From the NCBI GenBank assembly GCA_011503125.2, contig WWBZ02000051.1, positions 496,001 through 560,000 of the forward strand: a DNA stretch of 64,000 nt, given 5' to 3'. The position numbers and the translations under genes were made by a program. Shown here one piece after another: positions 43,872 to 55,403 of the stretch. The stretch is from Botryosphaeria dothidea (taxonomy: Eukaryota > Ascomycota > Dothideomycetes > Botryosphaeriales > Botryosphaeriaceae). The notes under the pieces were generated by a model. The model searched no databases and was not told the origin of the DNA. It saw only the letters and a list, made by a program, of their open reading frames with translations. How positions within the stretch are numbered: the first letter of the stretch is position 1; the number at the start of each line of letters is the position of its first letter.

Positions 43872-45262
43872 GGTGTTGTTCAGCAAGCTCGCCATTCCAA
43901 GACAGACTCGTCACGGGTATGCATACGGACTATATTTTATATCATGTTAGCTTGAATTAAACCATGCGGGCGGAGGAAACAGATGAATAAGAGCAATTTG
44001 ATTGAAACAACGACTGGTTGTAGTCTGTTTGATTGCATATGTACAACGGAACCTGTTTATCAATCATGTGTCGTATTTCAAGTCCGTACTAGTACTCTGT
44101 ACTCCGTACATGACATCTCTTGTTGCTCCGAGCATCGGACTTAGGTGTATGTCTTCGCTTAGTAAGCCCTCAATAGGGCTTGCAGGCAACTTGTTAGAAC
44201 TGCGAATATTCATAGGTTGGTATTCCTATTAGCAAACAAATATCAAGCCAAGAGTCGAAGAGAACTTGGAGAATGCGGGGCTGCGCATTTGATCAGGCCG
44301 AGAGAGACGAACTTATACTCCATGTTGATTGATGAAGCGTGCAGAAGCTCCCGAATCAGTGGACACACCACCTCCCATTGCTTTGTTTGACATCTGCCGG
44401 AACCTGTTTCATTCTAATTCGTAGACGCGTTTTAGGAGTATGGCCAAGAATCAGCCAAGAGCTCGCGTGTTCAACCTGTTACCCCGCAGTCGGGATTGTA
44501 AACTAAGTCGTCGGCACAACTTCGAGCGAGATAAACGAGGATCAAGGACAAGAGTTTTGGCGTTTCATCATCGAAACAGGCACCAAGAAAAGCTGCGTAG
44601 CAGCAGACACGCCACCAGGGGTCAAGTGTCTGGTTTGCTACAAGGCACCAGAATTAATCATGCCATCACCCAAGGCGTTCACTTTAAGGCGAACATGTAG
44701 CATTCATCTACCTTTTATCTTCGATTTCGAGCATACGATTGACGTACAAATTAAGATGTACGGAGAGTCGACGCAGCCGATCACTGACGCGACATTCCCT
44801 TTCCATGTTTTAGGCGTCTGTCGATCTCCAAAAAGAGCGAGATCTGATGTCACTAACCTATCATCTTTCAGGCATCCCTGCTCGAATTGGCGACTTTCTT
44901 CGCGCTAGCGGCCGGGTGGAGTACCCTTTTGGACTCTCGACACTAATTCAAGAAGGAGCCTGATCTCCAAGGCGGCTTGGCGTGTCAGTTCTCTTGTCAT
45001 ATTTCTTGTCGTTTCTTGTCCCGTCATGTTTTATGGGGTCCTCCAATTATTAGCATAGTAGTACATTGTTTCTCCTTCTACCGGTGGGTCAATAATCCTG
45101 CACGAACCGGAGCGATGCGCATGATCCGGCGGACCGTGGCCTCCGCATCGTCCGACGGAGCAATGCCCACGCCCCTTCAGGAGTATATAAGGAAGTTTCC
45201 TTGCCTGTCTAAGTATTCCAATCCCACAATTCACTCTCTCAAAGCACAAGGGCATCTTCACA
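43872..45262. other. Long intergenic region
   Basis: About 1.4 kb. A frame at about 44560-44830 is open on the plus strand (containing AADTPPGVKCLVCYK) but has no recognisable family, start or splice partner. The right end is the promoter of the beta-helix gene with a TATA box near 45184. Confidence 0.4.
45184..45191 (+). promoter_or_regulatory. TATA box of the beta-helix protein gene
   Basis: GTATATAAGG about 75 bp before the ATG at 45263. Confidence 0.5.
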
Positions 45263-46327
45263 ATGGCCCGGTCATTCGTTTTCACAGCAGTGCTTGCACT
45301 TGCTTCCTTGGCTCAGGCCCAGTGCGGCTCTGGCTCACCGGAGGTCAGTGTGACGGGCTCCGGCAGCTCTTTCACAGCCACCAGCGGCGGGTCTAACGTG
45401 TACTCCGGCTCCGACTACCTCGCCGCTATCCAAGCGGCAGTCGACTCCGCCAGCAGCGGCCAGCGGGTCGCCATCATCGCGTCAGGCTCCATTGGCGCTG
45501 GCACCATCACCATTCCCAGCGGCGTAATCTTTGAAGGTTGCGGTACCATTGATACTGCTCTCAAGTCCGGAAGCGGTGCCATCGAGTCAACAGACACCTC
45601 GGACGTCCAGATTCCCTACCTCACCCTGACCGGAAGCCCGTATTTCGGCCTGCGATTCTCCGGTACCCAAGGCTTGACTTTGGGCGAAATCACCATGAAC
45701 CTCAGCGGCGGCATTGGCATTCGCTTCGACCGCGACAGAGCCGCCAACAGCAACGTGAAGATGGGCACTATCCGCGTGACGGGTGCCAGCAGCCACGCGG
45801 TTGAGACCTGGAACATTGACGGCCTCGAGATCGACCAGGTCATCGCCCGAGACTGCGGAGAGTCCGGCTTGCTGCTGCAGGAGACCACCAACGCCCAGGT
45901 CGGTCTCGTTGATGGCGACAACGTCGGCGAAGGAACCGGATACGCCACCTTGCGTATGGCGAACAACAACGGCCAGAACTCTGGTGGAGACTACGAGACC
46001 AACGTGTTCATCGACAAGGTCGTCTCTCGCGGTGGCGGTCGCGGCGTCTTCTGCGTGTCGCAATCTGGTGGCGTCGAAATCGGGAGCATCGACTTGGCGG
46101 AAAATGGCAACAACGCCATTCTCATCGAGAACTGCTATAACGTCTCCATCCTGGGCGGCACTGTCGAGGGAGGAGGAGAGGTTCGCCTGGCTGCCCGCGA
46201 CGACTTCCCGAACAACCGTGACATCTCGATCACTTTGACTGTCAATGACAACTCGGTCAGGGAGTCTCCTTGTGGCGAAAACATCAGCTGGACTATTTCG
46301 GGCAGTGCATCGCAGGATATCTGCTAA
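45263..46327 (+). CDS. Secreted right-handed beta-helix (pectin-lyase-fold-like) protein
   Basis: An intronless ORF of 354 residues. Signal peptide MARSFVFTAVLALASLAQA is followed by a Ser/Gly-rich N-terminus. From about residue 50 the chain is a series of short hydrophobic strands with Asn/Gly turns (GITIPSGVIFEG-type, LTLGEITMNLSGGIGIRF, VKMGTIRVTGASSHAVE, VGLVDGDNVG, VEIGSIDLAENGNNAILI, ISILGG), typical of parallel beta-helix coils as in pectate lyase and polygalacturonase folds. No classical GH28 (NTD/DD/HG) or PL1 catalytic motif is visible, so enzyme class is left open. Extracellular; possibly polysaccharide-acting. A TATA box and a CA/CT-rich leader precede the ATG. Several cysteines at both ends would form disulfides. 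Confidence 0.85.
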   Translation: MARSFVFTAVLALASLAQAQCGSGSPEVSVTGSGSSFTATSGGSNVYSGSDYLAAIQAAVDSASSGQRVAIIASGSIGAGTITIPSGVIFEGCGTIDTALKSGSGAIESTDTSDVQIPYLTLTGSPYFGLRFSGTQGLTLGEITMNLSGGIGIRFDRDRAANSNVKMGTIRVTGASSHAVETWNIDGLEIDQVIARDCGESGLLLQETTNAQVGLVDGDNVGEGTGYATLRMANNNGQNSGGDYETNVFIDKVVSRGGGRGVFCVSQSGGVEIGSIDLAENGNNAILIENCYNVSILGGTVEGGGEVRLAARDDFPNNRDISITLTVNDNSVRESPCGENISWTISGSASQDIC

Positions 46328-47794
46328 ACGATGATTCTCTGTTCCAGGGGGGCGCGCTATAAGGCGGTGATGCATGTTTATGATTTGTGCCTACTTTCTT
46401 TAGTAAATACTTCACGAAAATATTCGGTTTTCGGTTTAACATGCAAACGAAGATATCCGACTACAATTGAAGCATTAAGCTGCGATGGGCACAACATTCT
46501 CAAGTAGGCGCATACAAGTAGGCCATCAGGGCTTCACGTAACCCAAATATCTGCAGGGGCTTTCAGATACTTCATTCCAACTATTCTTGACTGTACTAGG
46601 TTCAACACATTTATACTGATTTTTACAAGGACCTCCAAGCTTGAGATGCTTAGCGTAGCATTAAGTTTGTCTTTCCGTGTATAAGGTCTTGCGTAGCGCT
46701 ACCACTACCATTTCGGCCAGCGTCACTAGCGGTATATGACGTTTGCATAAAGTTATGGCTTCTGCGCATGTATACTCGTGCATCTAGATATGCTTACAAA
46801 CAAAGCGTTTACATGCTCAGTTATCTTTGGGTAAGCGAGAAAGGCCCCGTTCGCTATGAGTGGTGGGTATGTCGAACACGAACGACACTCTATGCGGAAA
46901 GTTGCGGAAGGCCAAAGCCGCAGGCCGCGTGTGTGACCAAATAACTAATCGAGTCACAATGTTCTACGATACAGAAGGCCGAGCACAGAGATAGTAGCGG
47001 TCGCAGGTCTCGCGTTCCGCAGCGGGTTTGATTCACCGCGAGGCTGAACCAAATATCAGCCCGGTCGCCCCGCCTGATCCATCCTGGCTCCCACACCACC
47101 CTTCACCCAACGAAAAAGAGAGCGCCAAAGTGCGTCGGCAACTCTTCTGCTTATAGATACTCTTGCGTATACTTGCATTCTTTGACGCCGATACCTCCAG
47201 CGTCAAATAAATTTTGCGACGCTGGTCAGATTTGGCTATTTTCATAACTCAAAAAAGCACAGCATTGGTTCTTGGTGCATGCATAACACCCGAGAAAGAG
47301 TTTGCTCCCAGCGCTAGCATGTTTTGAGTTATTTTGTGGAGTGTAGAGGATCAAGCCTTCGACGCCTTTTGACTTTGCGACGCCTTGTTGATAGGTCAAG
47401 CCCTTGGAAACCATGCCTGCTGACATGCATGGAGTCGGCCGAGGATGCAAATCATAACATGGTGGCCACGAGGCTGGCGCTAATATGAAGCTGAATGATC
47501 TCACAGCTGAAAAGGTTGCAAGGTGGTGCACAACTATTGGGGAGAATTCTGTCGCAGGACTGACCTTGTGCAGTTGCGCCAGACAGTCGGATTTCTTCAG
47601 ACGGACTCACAGACAGAACCGCCAAAAGGTGCATTTGAAGGATGATGAGAACTGCGATATGGTCGGTGTCGCCGATCCATGCGGATTAGGCCGGCCTCAA
47701 GTGGGCGCTAACCTGAACGTCTCGTTCTCTCTACCTCCTGAGTTCCCGAAAGGCAAACATATCACCCTCAATCATTAGCCGCCAGCCTTGCAAG
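46328..47794. other. Long intergenic region
   Basis: About 1.5 kb. A plus-strand ORF at 47485-47778 has no recognisable features. Nothing else supported. Confidence 0.45.
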
Positions 47795-49250
47795 ATGGTT
47801 GGAAGTATAATAAGTGCCCTGGAGCATGGACTGCTAAGAACTCGACAGAACTACACACGCATTCAACTGGAGGCTCGTTCGTTCATTTTGCTCGTTCCAA
47901 TTCCGAACCATCATTTGCGTTCCCCTCTTTGTGATGTATTCACTTCACAAAACCATTTTCCGCAACACGTTCTTCTCTTCACTTTTCTAATACTTTTGCA
48001 ATGCAATACCACGGGAGGCTTTCCACTCGGTCCGTCGCTGTACGCTGGAACTCACGTGGAAGCAGTCCATAAGCGAGCAACCCCAGCCGATCAAGACTAC
48101 AACACCGAGAATGTTTACGGCAGAGGAGTACTAATCGGAAGCTACTGTCAAGCCGTTGCCTTTCTTCTCGGGTTCCTTACTCTTCGAAATGTGGATCCGA
48201 AAAGCCAATTCGCTGGAATCGTTCTGGCTTTCCAGCTGCTTTACCGTTGGTGGACTCGCCTGCTAGCTCATTCAATCACTATCCCCGAGCTTTGGATTGG
48301 CTTGGCTCAACTCCTGCTTTTTACAACACCGGGCGCCATGCTGGTGTTTCTGAGTTTCAGTTACACCCGCAGACATTGGAAGACTACGGATGGCAAGGAG
48401 CTCCTGCGAAAGGAGGTGATCCGCGGAGAGGGATTGAACTTCTTACTGGTCTTCACCTTCTTGGCCTGGGTAAACGCCACGAACTTTACGTTCGCGTTCA
48501 CCTTCATCTTCAAGTTGGCTCCAGAGGCTTTTCTTACCAGTAACCCTGTCTGGATGTGGATAACATGCCAAGCGGAGTCAGAATTCTTCAAAGCGTGCGT
48601 CTTACGAGCCACCAGAGCCATAAGAGACTAGGCTGACTTGCTCATTTAGGGTCATGTTCATTCAGGCCGGAGCCACCTTCATCCTCGAGGCTGTGCCATA
48701 CGCAGTATACTTCTGGGCATGGCTCCACTATCTCCGAGACTTTGACATGGCGAGCTTTCTCCAGGCTTTAGTAAAGCCCGGAAATATAAAGAAGTCACGG
48801 CGAAATCGTCTCTATCAACAGAGCAATCGCTTCCTCAATCGACTTGATCGCATCCAAGAACTCGACGACGCAAAGCGGAGACATCCGAACTGTACGCACA
48901 GGCTGCTGACCCGACTCTGGGCCTTTCCCAAGTGGATTTTCAGTGCATTTCTCCTCCTTTCCATGGCCGCCTACATAGGAATTCTCATCACATCTATCGA
49001 GCGCACCATCCAAGAGGCAGGCCTGAAGCCGGCAGATGATCTCTTGGACCCATCTCAGTTGTTGCCTTTGGTCACTGGTATCTTGGCGCTGGCTTCGGCT
49101 TTGGCGAACTCCCTGGACAACCGACTGCTCCTGAAAACCCCTGTGAGGTTCGAGCCATCACCCAGGGGTGATATAGTCATATATACCAAGAATGGCATCG
49201 GTCTTCCGCAGAAGCAAATTGCTCAGCTTATTTGGAATGCAACAGGATAG
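47795..49250 (+). CDS. Polytopic membrane protein, unknown function
   Basis: Two exons, 47795-48594 and 48650-49250, encode 466 residues; the 55-bp intron (GTGCGT donor, CTGAC branch, TAG acceptor) keeps frame. Hydrophobic helices can be seen at about residues 55-70, 108-125, 135-150, 165-190, 215-245, then in exon 2 (FIQAGATFILEAVPYAVYFWAWL; WIFSAFLLLSMAAYIGILI; LLPLVTGILALASALA), so about seven to eight. A KR-rich cytosolic loop lies between the exon 2 helices. The C-terminus (RGDIVIYTKNGIGLPQKQIA) is soluble. The start is uncertain: no other ATG occurs before residue 180, and the first 50 residues look untypical, so a 5' exon may be missing. I recognise no family. Confidence 0.7.
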
Positions 49251-49674
49251 GTATATTTTGTGGCTCTCAAAGGTCTTTCTTCTCTTTTGTCCGTTAATTC
49301 TTGTCTTTCTTTGGTCTATCAACGGTGCAGATACTTCTTTTTTGACCACCCAGTGCATCTACCTGTGAGACGAGCTGGGCCAGGGTCAGAAGTCACTGCT
49401 CGTGTGGGATTATCCATATCACGATCTTTCAAGTACTTTTGTAATCCGGACAAACTTTTACTACAGTCATGACTAACGATTTAAGATATCGGCGCGTGAG
49501 CCGCCTCCTTATGCATCTGACAGTCTTTTCCTCATGTTTTCCATTCTCAATACCATCCTTATCAATACCACTTATCAATTCTATCCCGGATATGCACACC
49601 ATCAGGCCTAATAAAAGGCCGCATGATCTCCACTGCACGTTCGTGAATGCTTTGAAGAGCTTCGCTCGAAACAC
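49251..49674. other. Intergenic region between convergent genes
   Basis: 3' flanks of the membrane protein gene and of the cysteine-rich protein gene. No feature seen. Confidence 0.5.
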
Positions 49675-50073
49675 TCATGTTGAGATCTTCGTCACAATCA
49701 AATCAACATCAGCCGATGGGATGATGATGCATTTGCAGTTGTGTAGAAGCTCGGCCTTGCAGCGGCGTTGCTGCGGATCGCCGTCGCATTCGGGGGATTC
49801 GCAATCGGGCGTCCTGTCAGGGCAGCATTGGCAGCCGTGAAGAACAGGATCTGCCGTGGCGCATTTGGACAGACCGCCTGACTGGCCGCCGCAGGACTGA
49901 TAAGAGCATGCAAGAGGCTCTCCAGGGCAATTCTGCCGTTGGCCTTGCGGCGGCACTGACTCGCTGCTATTTTTGACTGTGGAGACGCCGGGTGCCTGGG
50001 CGGTTGCGGAGGAGTACGGATGACTCGCAATGACAACAAAACAAAGGACAAGAAATATGATGTTGTATAGCAT
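49675..50073 (-). CDS. Secreted protein with 12 cysteines (132 residues)
   Basis: An intronless ORF; the start at 50073 (MLYNIIFLVLCFVVIASHPY) opens a strong signal peptide, whereas the in-frame ATG at 50163 would bury it, so 50073 is chosen. The mature protein has a Ser/Gln/Pro-rich linker of about 30 residues and then a dense cysteine domain: NCPGEPLACSYQSCGG, KCATADPVLHGCQCCPD, DCESPECDGD, RRCKAELLHNCKC, 12 cysteines in about 70 residues. The tail is hydrophobic but short (IIIPSADVDLIV). Effector-like, adhesive or protective roles are possible; I do not recognise the family. Isolated between unrelated genes. Confidence 0.75.
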   Translation of the reverse strand: MLYNIIFLVLCFVVIASHPYSSATAQAPGVSTVKNSSESVPPQGQRQNCPGEPLACSYQSCGGQSGGLSKCATADPVLHGCQCCPDRTPDCESPECDGDPQQRRCKAELLHNCKCIIIPSADVDLIVTKIST

Positions 50074-50372
50074 GGTTTTTTCCTGGTGGCTGTACTTGCA
50101 GATCCAGCAGAGCGTTTCTGTATGTAAATGCTGCTCAACACCGCCCCCACACCAGGCAACCACTAATCAAAACCAGGAGAGATCAAAGCCGGCCAATGAC
50201 TCACAACCTAACGCAGTTATATTTTGATAATGACGAGTATGACTGTTGATCGTAAACTGGATGAGATCTTGTACCCGCAGTGCGATAGGCCGGTTCGAAG
50301 TTTCTGGTTATACGCGTATTAGCTACCCGGCGGTGGAGCTCGATCTCAATCAACAGCACGTTTTCCCTTTCT

Positions 50373-51029
50373 TTATCTTCCGTACTCTCTTGTATATCCG
50401 GCCCACGAAATGGCCATCGATGGGCTGGTGGCTCTGCTAAGCGATGCAACTCTGATCTGCATTGCGTCTGCGGTTAAATCTAAATTGTTGCCCTCGAGCG
50501 GCACAGCACAAAGATTTGCATTTCCCCACATCTCGATTCCCCACAGGACGGCCAGGCTGCCGGCCTCTTCTACCTTTTGACCTGAAATGCGTACGTTTTC
50601 TTCGAGCTGCAACCGAGCTGAGCATTTCCTAGTCACTGTGTTGGCCAGCCGCGACATAGAGACGAGTAGATGGATGGATTCCTGAAAGACGGAGAGCATG
50701 ACGGTCGCCTTTCTGCCAGTGGGTTGATAATCAGTCCTTGAGTAGGGCTGTGTGGGAGTGCATGGAGAGAAACCATAGAAATCCAAGAACAGCACCAAGC
50801 GGAATCATCTTGCTGTCCCCGGTTTCTTCGACGCGCTTACCGGGAGGGATTCCTCCAAGACAATGTGCCCAACGTATTTTAGTGAGGAAACCACAGGCCG
50901 GAAATCTGTAAGTAAACCACAGAACTCTTCGGCTGGTTTTCTAGTGAGGGCAGTCTCCGACGATGCTATTTGTTCCTGCAGCAAACAGACTTGTGTTTCA
51001 GCGCGCTTTTCTTCTGTTGTTGCCATCAT
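50373..51029 (-). other. Possible multi-exon hypothetical gene
   Basis: Two minus-strand coding-like blocks lie in series. 51029-50870 starts MMATTEEKRAETQVCLLQEQIA, an acidic/coiled-coil-like N-terminus, and a GTAAGC donor follows after EESLP near 50840. 50700-50373 reads MLSVFQESIHLLVSMSRLAN, then QKVEEAGSLAVLWGIEMWGN and ends TAA. The intermediate exon(s) could not be fixed. No family recognised. A gene is possible but not proven. Confidence 0.35.
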
Positions 51030-52576
51030 CGCTTTCCTTCCGAGCTTATCGCGGCTAGTCTATTAGTTAGACGTTCTTTCCAGACCGAGTGGCCAAAATA
51101 AAAATAAAATTATTCGGCTGCGGTGGGCCACGGATCATATCCATCCACGAGTTTTCGTCACACCGCTGGGAGAAGTATGAAGTCCCACGTATCCAAGCAC
51201 CGACTACAAAAAAATTCTCTGATCTTGTGAGAACCACGTAGAGCGGTTGGGCGAGAGTCTTCAAACAGTGGAAAGCGTGGCAGTGACGAATCCAATGCCC
51301 AAACCACGGTGTCCGACTATGATCGCTCGAGACTTGGCCTGAACTTCGTCATGGCAATCAACAAAATGAGGCTGCTTGGCAATCACCTGCCATCAACAGC
51401 GCGATGGCGAAAGTGAATAGAAGCGGTGATAGCGAAAAGTGTTGGCAAACGGGAGGGGCTGATCAGCCTCACCCAAAACACCGGCAAATGGGAAGGCCAG
51501 GAGGCAACCCTCGTGACAAGAAAAAGGAGAACGGGACCAGCTGAACCGGAGCCAGCTAGTTTGTGTAACGAACACGTCTTGCCCACGGACCACGTGTTGC
51601 TTTTCTCGTGTTCCCCGACACAAGAGAGGCCAATGAGCAATGTTGGGGGCCGCGTCGGCGCGGATCTCGGCATCCACTTGACGCACCAATGAAATCAAAG
51701 CACAGCGAACCTCGGCCGTGCGGGAGAAAGGGCGGGAGCTATGCAGAGTGGCGATCAACCAAATCTTTATCTTGTTTTGAGGGGCCGGTCCCAGGCGGAA
51801 GATCGGACCCGCTGCACTACTACTCGTGTACCCGCTCTGGCATCACAGCCTCGCGTTTATCAGCTCCACAGATGCCCGTCAGAGGTACTTTACCGACGGA
51901 TGGGCCCTTGCTGTTGTAACATGCATGTGAATCAATTGCAGTTGACGTAGGGGTCCACATTTGGGCTTCAAATCCGCTTGTGCTGCCAATGGAGTCTTGC
52001 AGCATGCAGGCAGGTCACCCCCGAAATGTGGTGACAGCCCGAGAATCCAGTAAAAAGAGATCTCGTAGCCCTCAGAGAGATCTACCACCCTTGAAGGTTA
52101 TCCATGTCCCGCCGAACGGGGTAGTTGAAAGCTCGCTAAGACTCTGACCAAACCGTCTGGATTTAGATGGGTTCCCGTGTGTGGATGCCCGAAGACGAAT
52201 GACGAGAGGAAGGAAGGTTCTCTCATTGGTTCAGATGCTCCGTCAGCCCACGTCATCGCATATCCTGTCCCCATAGGGCGATTCCTTCACAGGAAAGCTC
52301 TATCCGATCTGCGCTGTCGGTTTTTCGCGGTGTGTTTCTGTTGTTGAGCGGCTTCGTGTGCAGCTCCAAAAAGAAAAAACGCAAAAGCAGGCAGAACAAG
52401 TTGGCGCCAGCCACTGTGGAGTATTTGAATAAGACTCGTTGGTATAAAACGGTCTTCAAAGCGTGGTAGGGCCTCCAGAGAAGTTCTCATCTCACTACTC
52501 AACGTTTGCTTTCACCCGGCCCTCATATTCTTTTCGTTTGCCCACAACATCCTGCAGCCACTCTTTCATACAAAAG
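51030..52576. other. Intergenic region
   Basis: About 1.5 kb, including the promoter of the hydrolase gene with a TATAAAA box at 52443-52449. Nothing else supported. Confidence 0.5.
52443..52449 (+). promoter_or_regulatory. TATA box of the alpha/beta hydrolase gene
   Basis: GGTATAAAAC about 130 bp before the ATG at 52577. Confidence 0.45.
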
Positions 52577-53470
52577 ATGGCTACGCACGTTCATATAGTC
52601 CCAGGCTCATTCACCGTGCCGCAATTCTACATACCTCTCCGCGACGCAGTGATTGCAGCAGGGTATGAAGCATCGATTACGCCGTTGCTCAGTGCAGGGA
52701 AACGTCACGGTCATCCCCCAGCAACCATGGAGGATGACGCACAACACATTCGCAAGGCAAACGAAGCATTGTTGAAACAAGGCAAGGATGTCGTGCTCGT
52801 GATGCACTCCTACGGCGGTATTCCCGGAACCGAGAGTGTTGAGGGCCTTCTAAAAACGGAAAGGGAAGCGGCGGGCAAAGCCGGAGGAATCATCAGATTG
52901 GTTTACCTGACCGCTCTTGCTCCGGAGGTCGGTCGATCAATCAACGAGGTCATGGCTCCCTTGATGGAGAAATACAAGGACGTGAGCTACGTCAAGATTG
53001 AGGTATGTCATCATGGCCACTGGACGATTGGTAGTTTACATCTAACCTTAGATGATAAGCGTGACTACATGAGTCACGACCCAGAGCTCAGCGCGAAATA
53101 TACCTTCTCCGATCTACCTTTCGAGGACGGCCTGGCGCTGGCCAAGCAGATGCCTCACCACTCGGCCATCAGCTTCAATGGAAAGCTGACATATCCGGCC
53201 TACAAGGATGTTGCAGTATCCTACATTACGTGCACACAAGATTTCTGCGTCCCACTGGAGTTACAGCGCTCGATGATACAATTGATTGAAAAAGAAAGTG
53301 GACGAAAGGTTCATGTTCAGGAACTGGTGTCGGGACACTGCCCCATGTCCAGCAGACCAGTGGACACAGCGAAGTTGATCACGACGGCCGTGGAGCAAGC
53401 CGTTGGCATACCGGATGAAAAAGCGAAGTTCATCGCTCCGGTCGCCGAGAAGTCTGCCACTACCGTCTAA
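52577..53470 (+). CDS. Alpha/beta hydrolase (methylesterase-like)
   Basis: The ORF from ATG 52577 (MATHVHIVPGSFTVPQFYIP) encodes 297 residues; an in-frame ATG at 52463 is judged too far upstream. Family landmarks: H-V-H-I-V-P-G-S-F at the oxyanion region, nucleophile elbow VLVMHSYGG (H-S-Y-G-G, residues about 76-80), the YLTALAP strand, and the late VSGHCPM with the catalytic His. These suit plant-MES/salicylate-esterase-like and fungal small-ester hydrolases. A 57-bp in-frame segment, 53003-53059 (GTATGT donor, CTAAC branch site, AAG end), looks like a retained or alternative intron. Removing it fuses VKIE to RDYMSHDPEL and gives 278 residues, closer to the family's spacing. Cytosolic; substrate unknown. 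Confidence 0.85.
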   Translation: MATHVHIVPGSFTVPQFYIPLRDAVIAAGYEASITPLLSAGKRHGHPPATMEDDAQHIRKANEALLKQGKDVVLVMHSYGGIPGTESVEGLLKTEREAAGKAGGIIRLVYLTALAPEVGRSINEVMAPLMEKYKDVSYVKIEVCHHGHWTIGSLHLTLDDKRDYMSHDPELSAKYTFSDLPFEDGLALAKQMPHHSAISFNGKLTYPAYKDVAVSYITCTQDFCVPLELQRSMIQLIEKESGRKVHVQELVSGHCPMSSRPVDTAKLITTAVEQAVGIPDEKAKFIAPVAEKSATTV

Positions 53471-53902
53471 ACTATACCATCTCTGTCAAACTTTGTTTTT
53501 TATGAATGATGATCAATCCCTCACTGGTTCTTTCATGGCCCTTCCTGGTCGTAAACTGTGGTTGTATGTCAGCATGTCCTTCACCCTTATCATTTGATCC
53601 AAAATCACCATTTTATTCCCTTTTATCAATACTCTATTCTTTACTAGAGCCAGAAAAAAGTGGGATTTCAAATCCATATCGCCATTACGATTCTAATGGA
53701 TCTGAATGGGTACTCCACTAAGAATAGAAGGAGATGAGCGCTCAACCAGAATGAATCATTAAAGCCAAATTATAGGGAAAGGCTTGCGGTAGTAACTCGT
53801 GCGGCGCGGAAGACTTTCGTCTATGATGCAAGCAACGCATGTAACGCCCTCTTCCAGCACAATCAATTTCCCCATCCCTTCTCGCCGCAGAAATCCAATT
53901 TC
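53471..53902. other. Intergenic region between convergent genes
   Basis: 3' flanks of the hydrolase and lectin-like genes. No feature seen. Confidence 0.5.
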
Positions 53903-55403
53903 TCACCGCTGAATCTTTGTATCCAACACACCTACCCTCTCATAACTTGTATTCTCTCCAAAGAATTGCCATTCAACAAGCTGCGGTCCCGTGCCTCCTT
54001 CCGCCTCCTCAACTGCATACACCTTTCCAGCCTGGTTTGCAGCAATAGACGAGCACGGCGCCACATCCCCGAAAATTGGTACACTTGAATTCAGATCCTG
54101 CCATGACTCATTTATGTTTGCTTTGATCGACGCGCCCTTACCTTCCGGCTGCGTCCACAACACCTGGACATGCTCGGGTGCCGTGCGGTTGTCGGCTGCT
54201 AAGTACCATCCCATCGAGAATGCTGTTAAGCTAGCAGTTGCCGTCATCTTTGACAGTCGCTGGCACCAAGATCCTGCGTTGTCCCTGGATGTCTCTGGTG
54301 ATCAGCACAATCGCAGTGAGGCGGGAGACTACCATTGGTGAAAAGCTGCACCGCACTTACTGAACGATGTCCAGTTCCATTCTGAGTCAGATACATGGGT
54401 GTAATGAGCCTCCCACAACCCGCCGTAGTGTCCGTACATCGCCAACTGTGGGTCACTGGAGCCGATCCGCGAGTAGAGTGGAGCCAGTGCTAGACTCGAG
54501 TTGAGACTCATCGCCGGAAAAGCACTGTCCAAATCGGTCTGGCTTTGACCGCAAGTGCTGCTCAAGCAGATGATCTGCAACTTCCCGCTAGTCTCGTCTT
54601 GCCACACCACGAATTGGGAGTCGACGTAGCCAGTAGCCCCGTCACTGTAAGTGAGAAGCGGCGAATTCGATGGAACGTTGATTCATTTGTCGATACCATT
54701 ATCGGCGTCCGCAATCCAAGTTCCAGATAGGTCGGAGATGGTGTAGGCGCGCAGTCGATTCGCGGTATCGAGGAAGAAAAGGAAAAATGAAAATCCCTGA
54801 GGATCAAGTCAGCCGCTTACGGAGTTCCTGAGCATACGAGCAACGCACAGATGATTCTGAGCGTACGCTGGCCGCCAAAGGTGTGTTCTGTTTCATCTGA
54901 ACCTCTGATCCATTGAGCACGGCTGGTGCTGTCATCCAGAGCTTCGTGGACGAATTGCAAAGACTTTGGTAAAGAGAGGCTTCGGAGGACTGGAAAAACA
55001 CACAGCTTTGGTCTGCCTGGTTCTTGGTAAAGTTAAATGTCGCAAGTTTCGTGTTTGGTAAGACAGCATTCATCGCGGCGGTGGAGTTGGCAACATCGTT
55101 GGTGATATCGTTCGACGAATGATCCGATTTCACTGATACACCGACGCCGCCACCAACGGCTGCACCAACGATCACCAAGACTGCCACGACCAGGACTATC
55201 CAGAACACTTTTCGACTGAGTCCACAGACTCTCTTAGTTTGTTGAACAGCTTCAATCTCGTTGGACTTTTCCACCATCTGTGGAAGGCTGCCATCACGTT
55301 GGGCCGCCCAATTTACTTCGAGGCCGCTGAACGCATCGACTTCCAATCCGCTTTCTGCGTTGATCCCTTGGCCACCGGGGCCTTCCTTTGGTGCCAGGCT
55401 CAT
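53903..55403 (-). pseudogene. Fucose-lectin-like type II membrane protein with internal stop
   Basis: Three exons on the minus strand: 54867-55403, 54361-54796 and 53903-54294; all junctions keep frame, 455 codons in total. Residues about 1-75 are a cytosolic tail with the repeated GLEV motif seen in this fungal family (SGLEVD, SGLEVN). A membrane helix follows (VFWIVLVVAVLVIVGAAVGG), then a Ser/Asn-rich stalk and a C-terminal domain of five-bladed fucose-lectin type (FFLDTANRLRAYT, FVVWQDETSGKLQIICL, SWQDLNSSVPIFGD, QLVEWQFFGEN). One in-frame TGA at 54683-54685 lies in the first blade; no intron with matching phase removes it. It is either a recent nonsense mutation or a sequence error. Surface or wall carbohydrate binding is expected of intact relatives. 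The start at 55403 is chosen because the domain pattern begins there; an upstream in-frame ATG at 55613 is less likely. Confidence 0.7.

Noticed and set aside
45587..46375. 262-codon minus-strand ORF
   Set aside because: Antisense to the beta-helix gene, which has a signal peptide and fold pattern.
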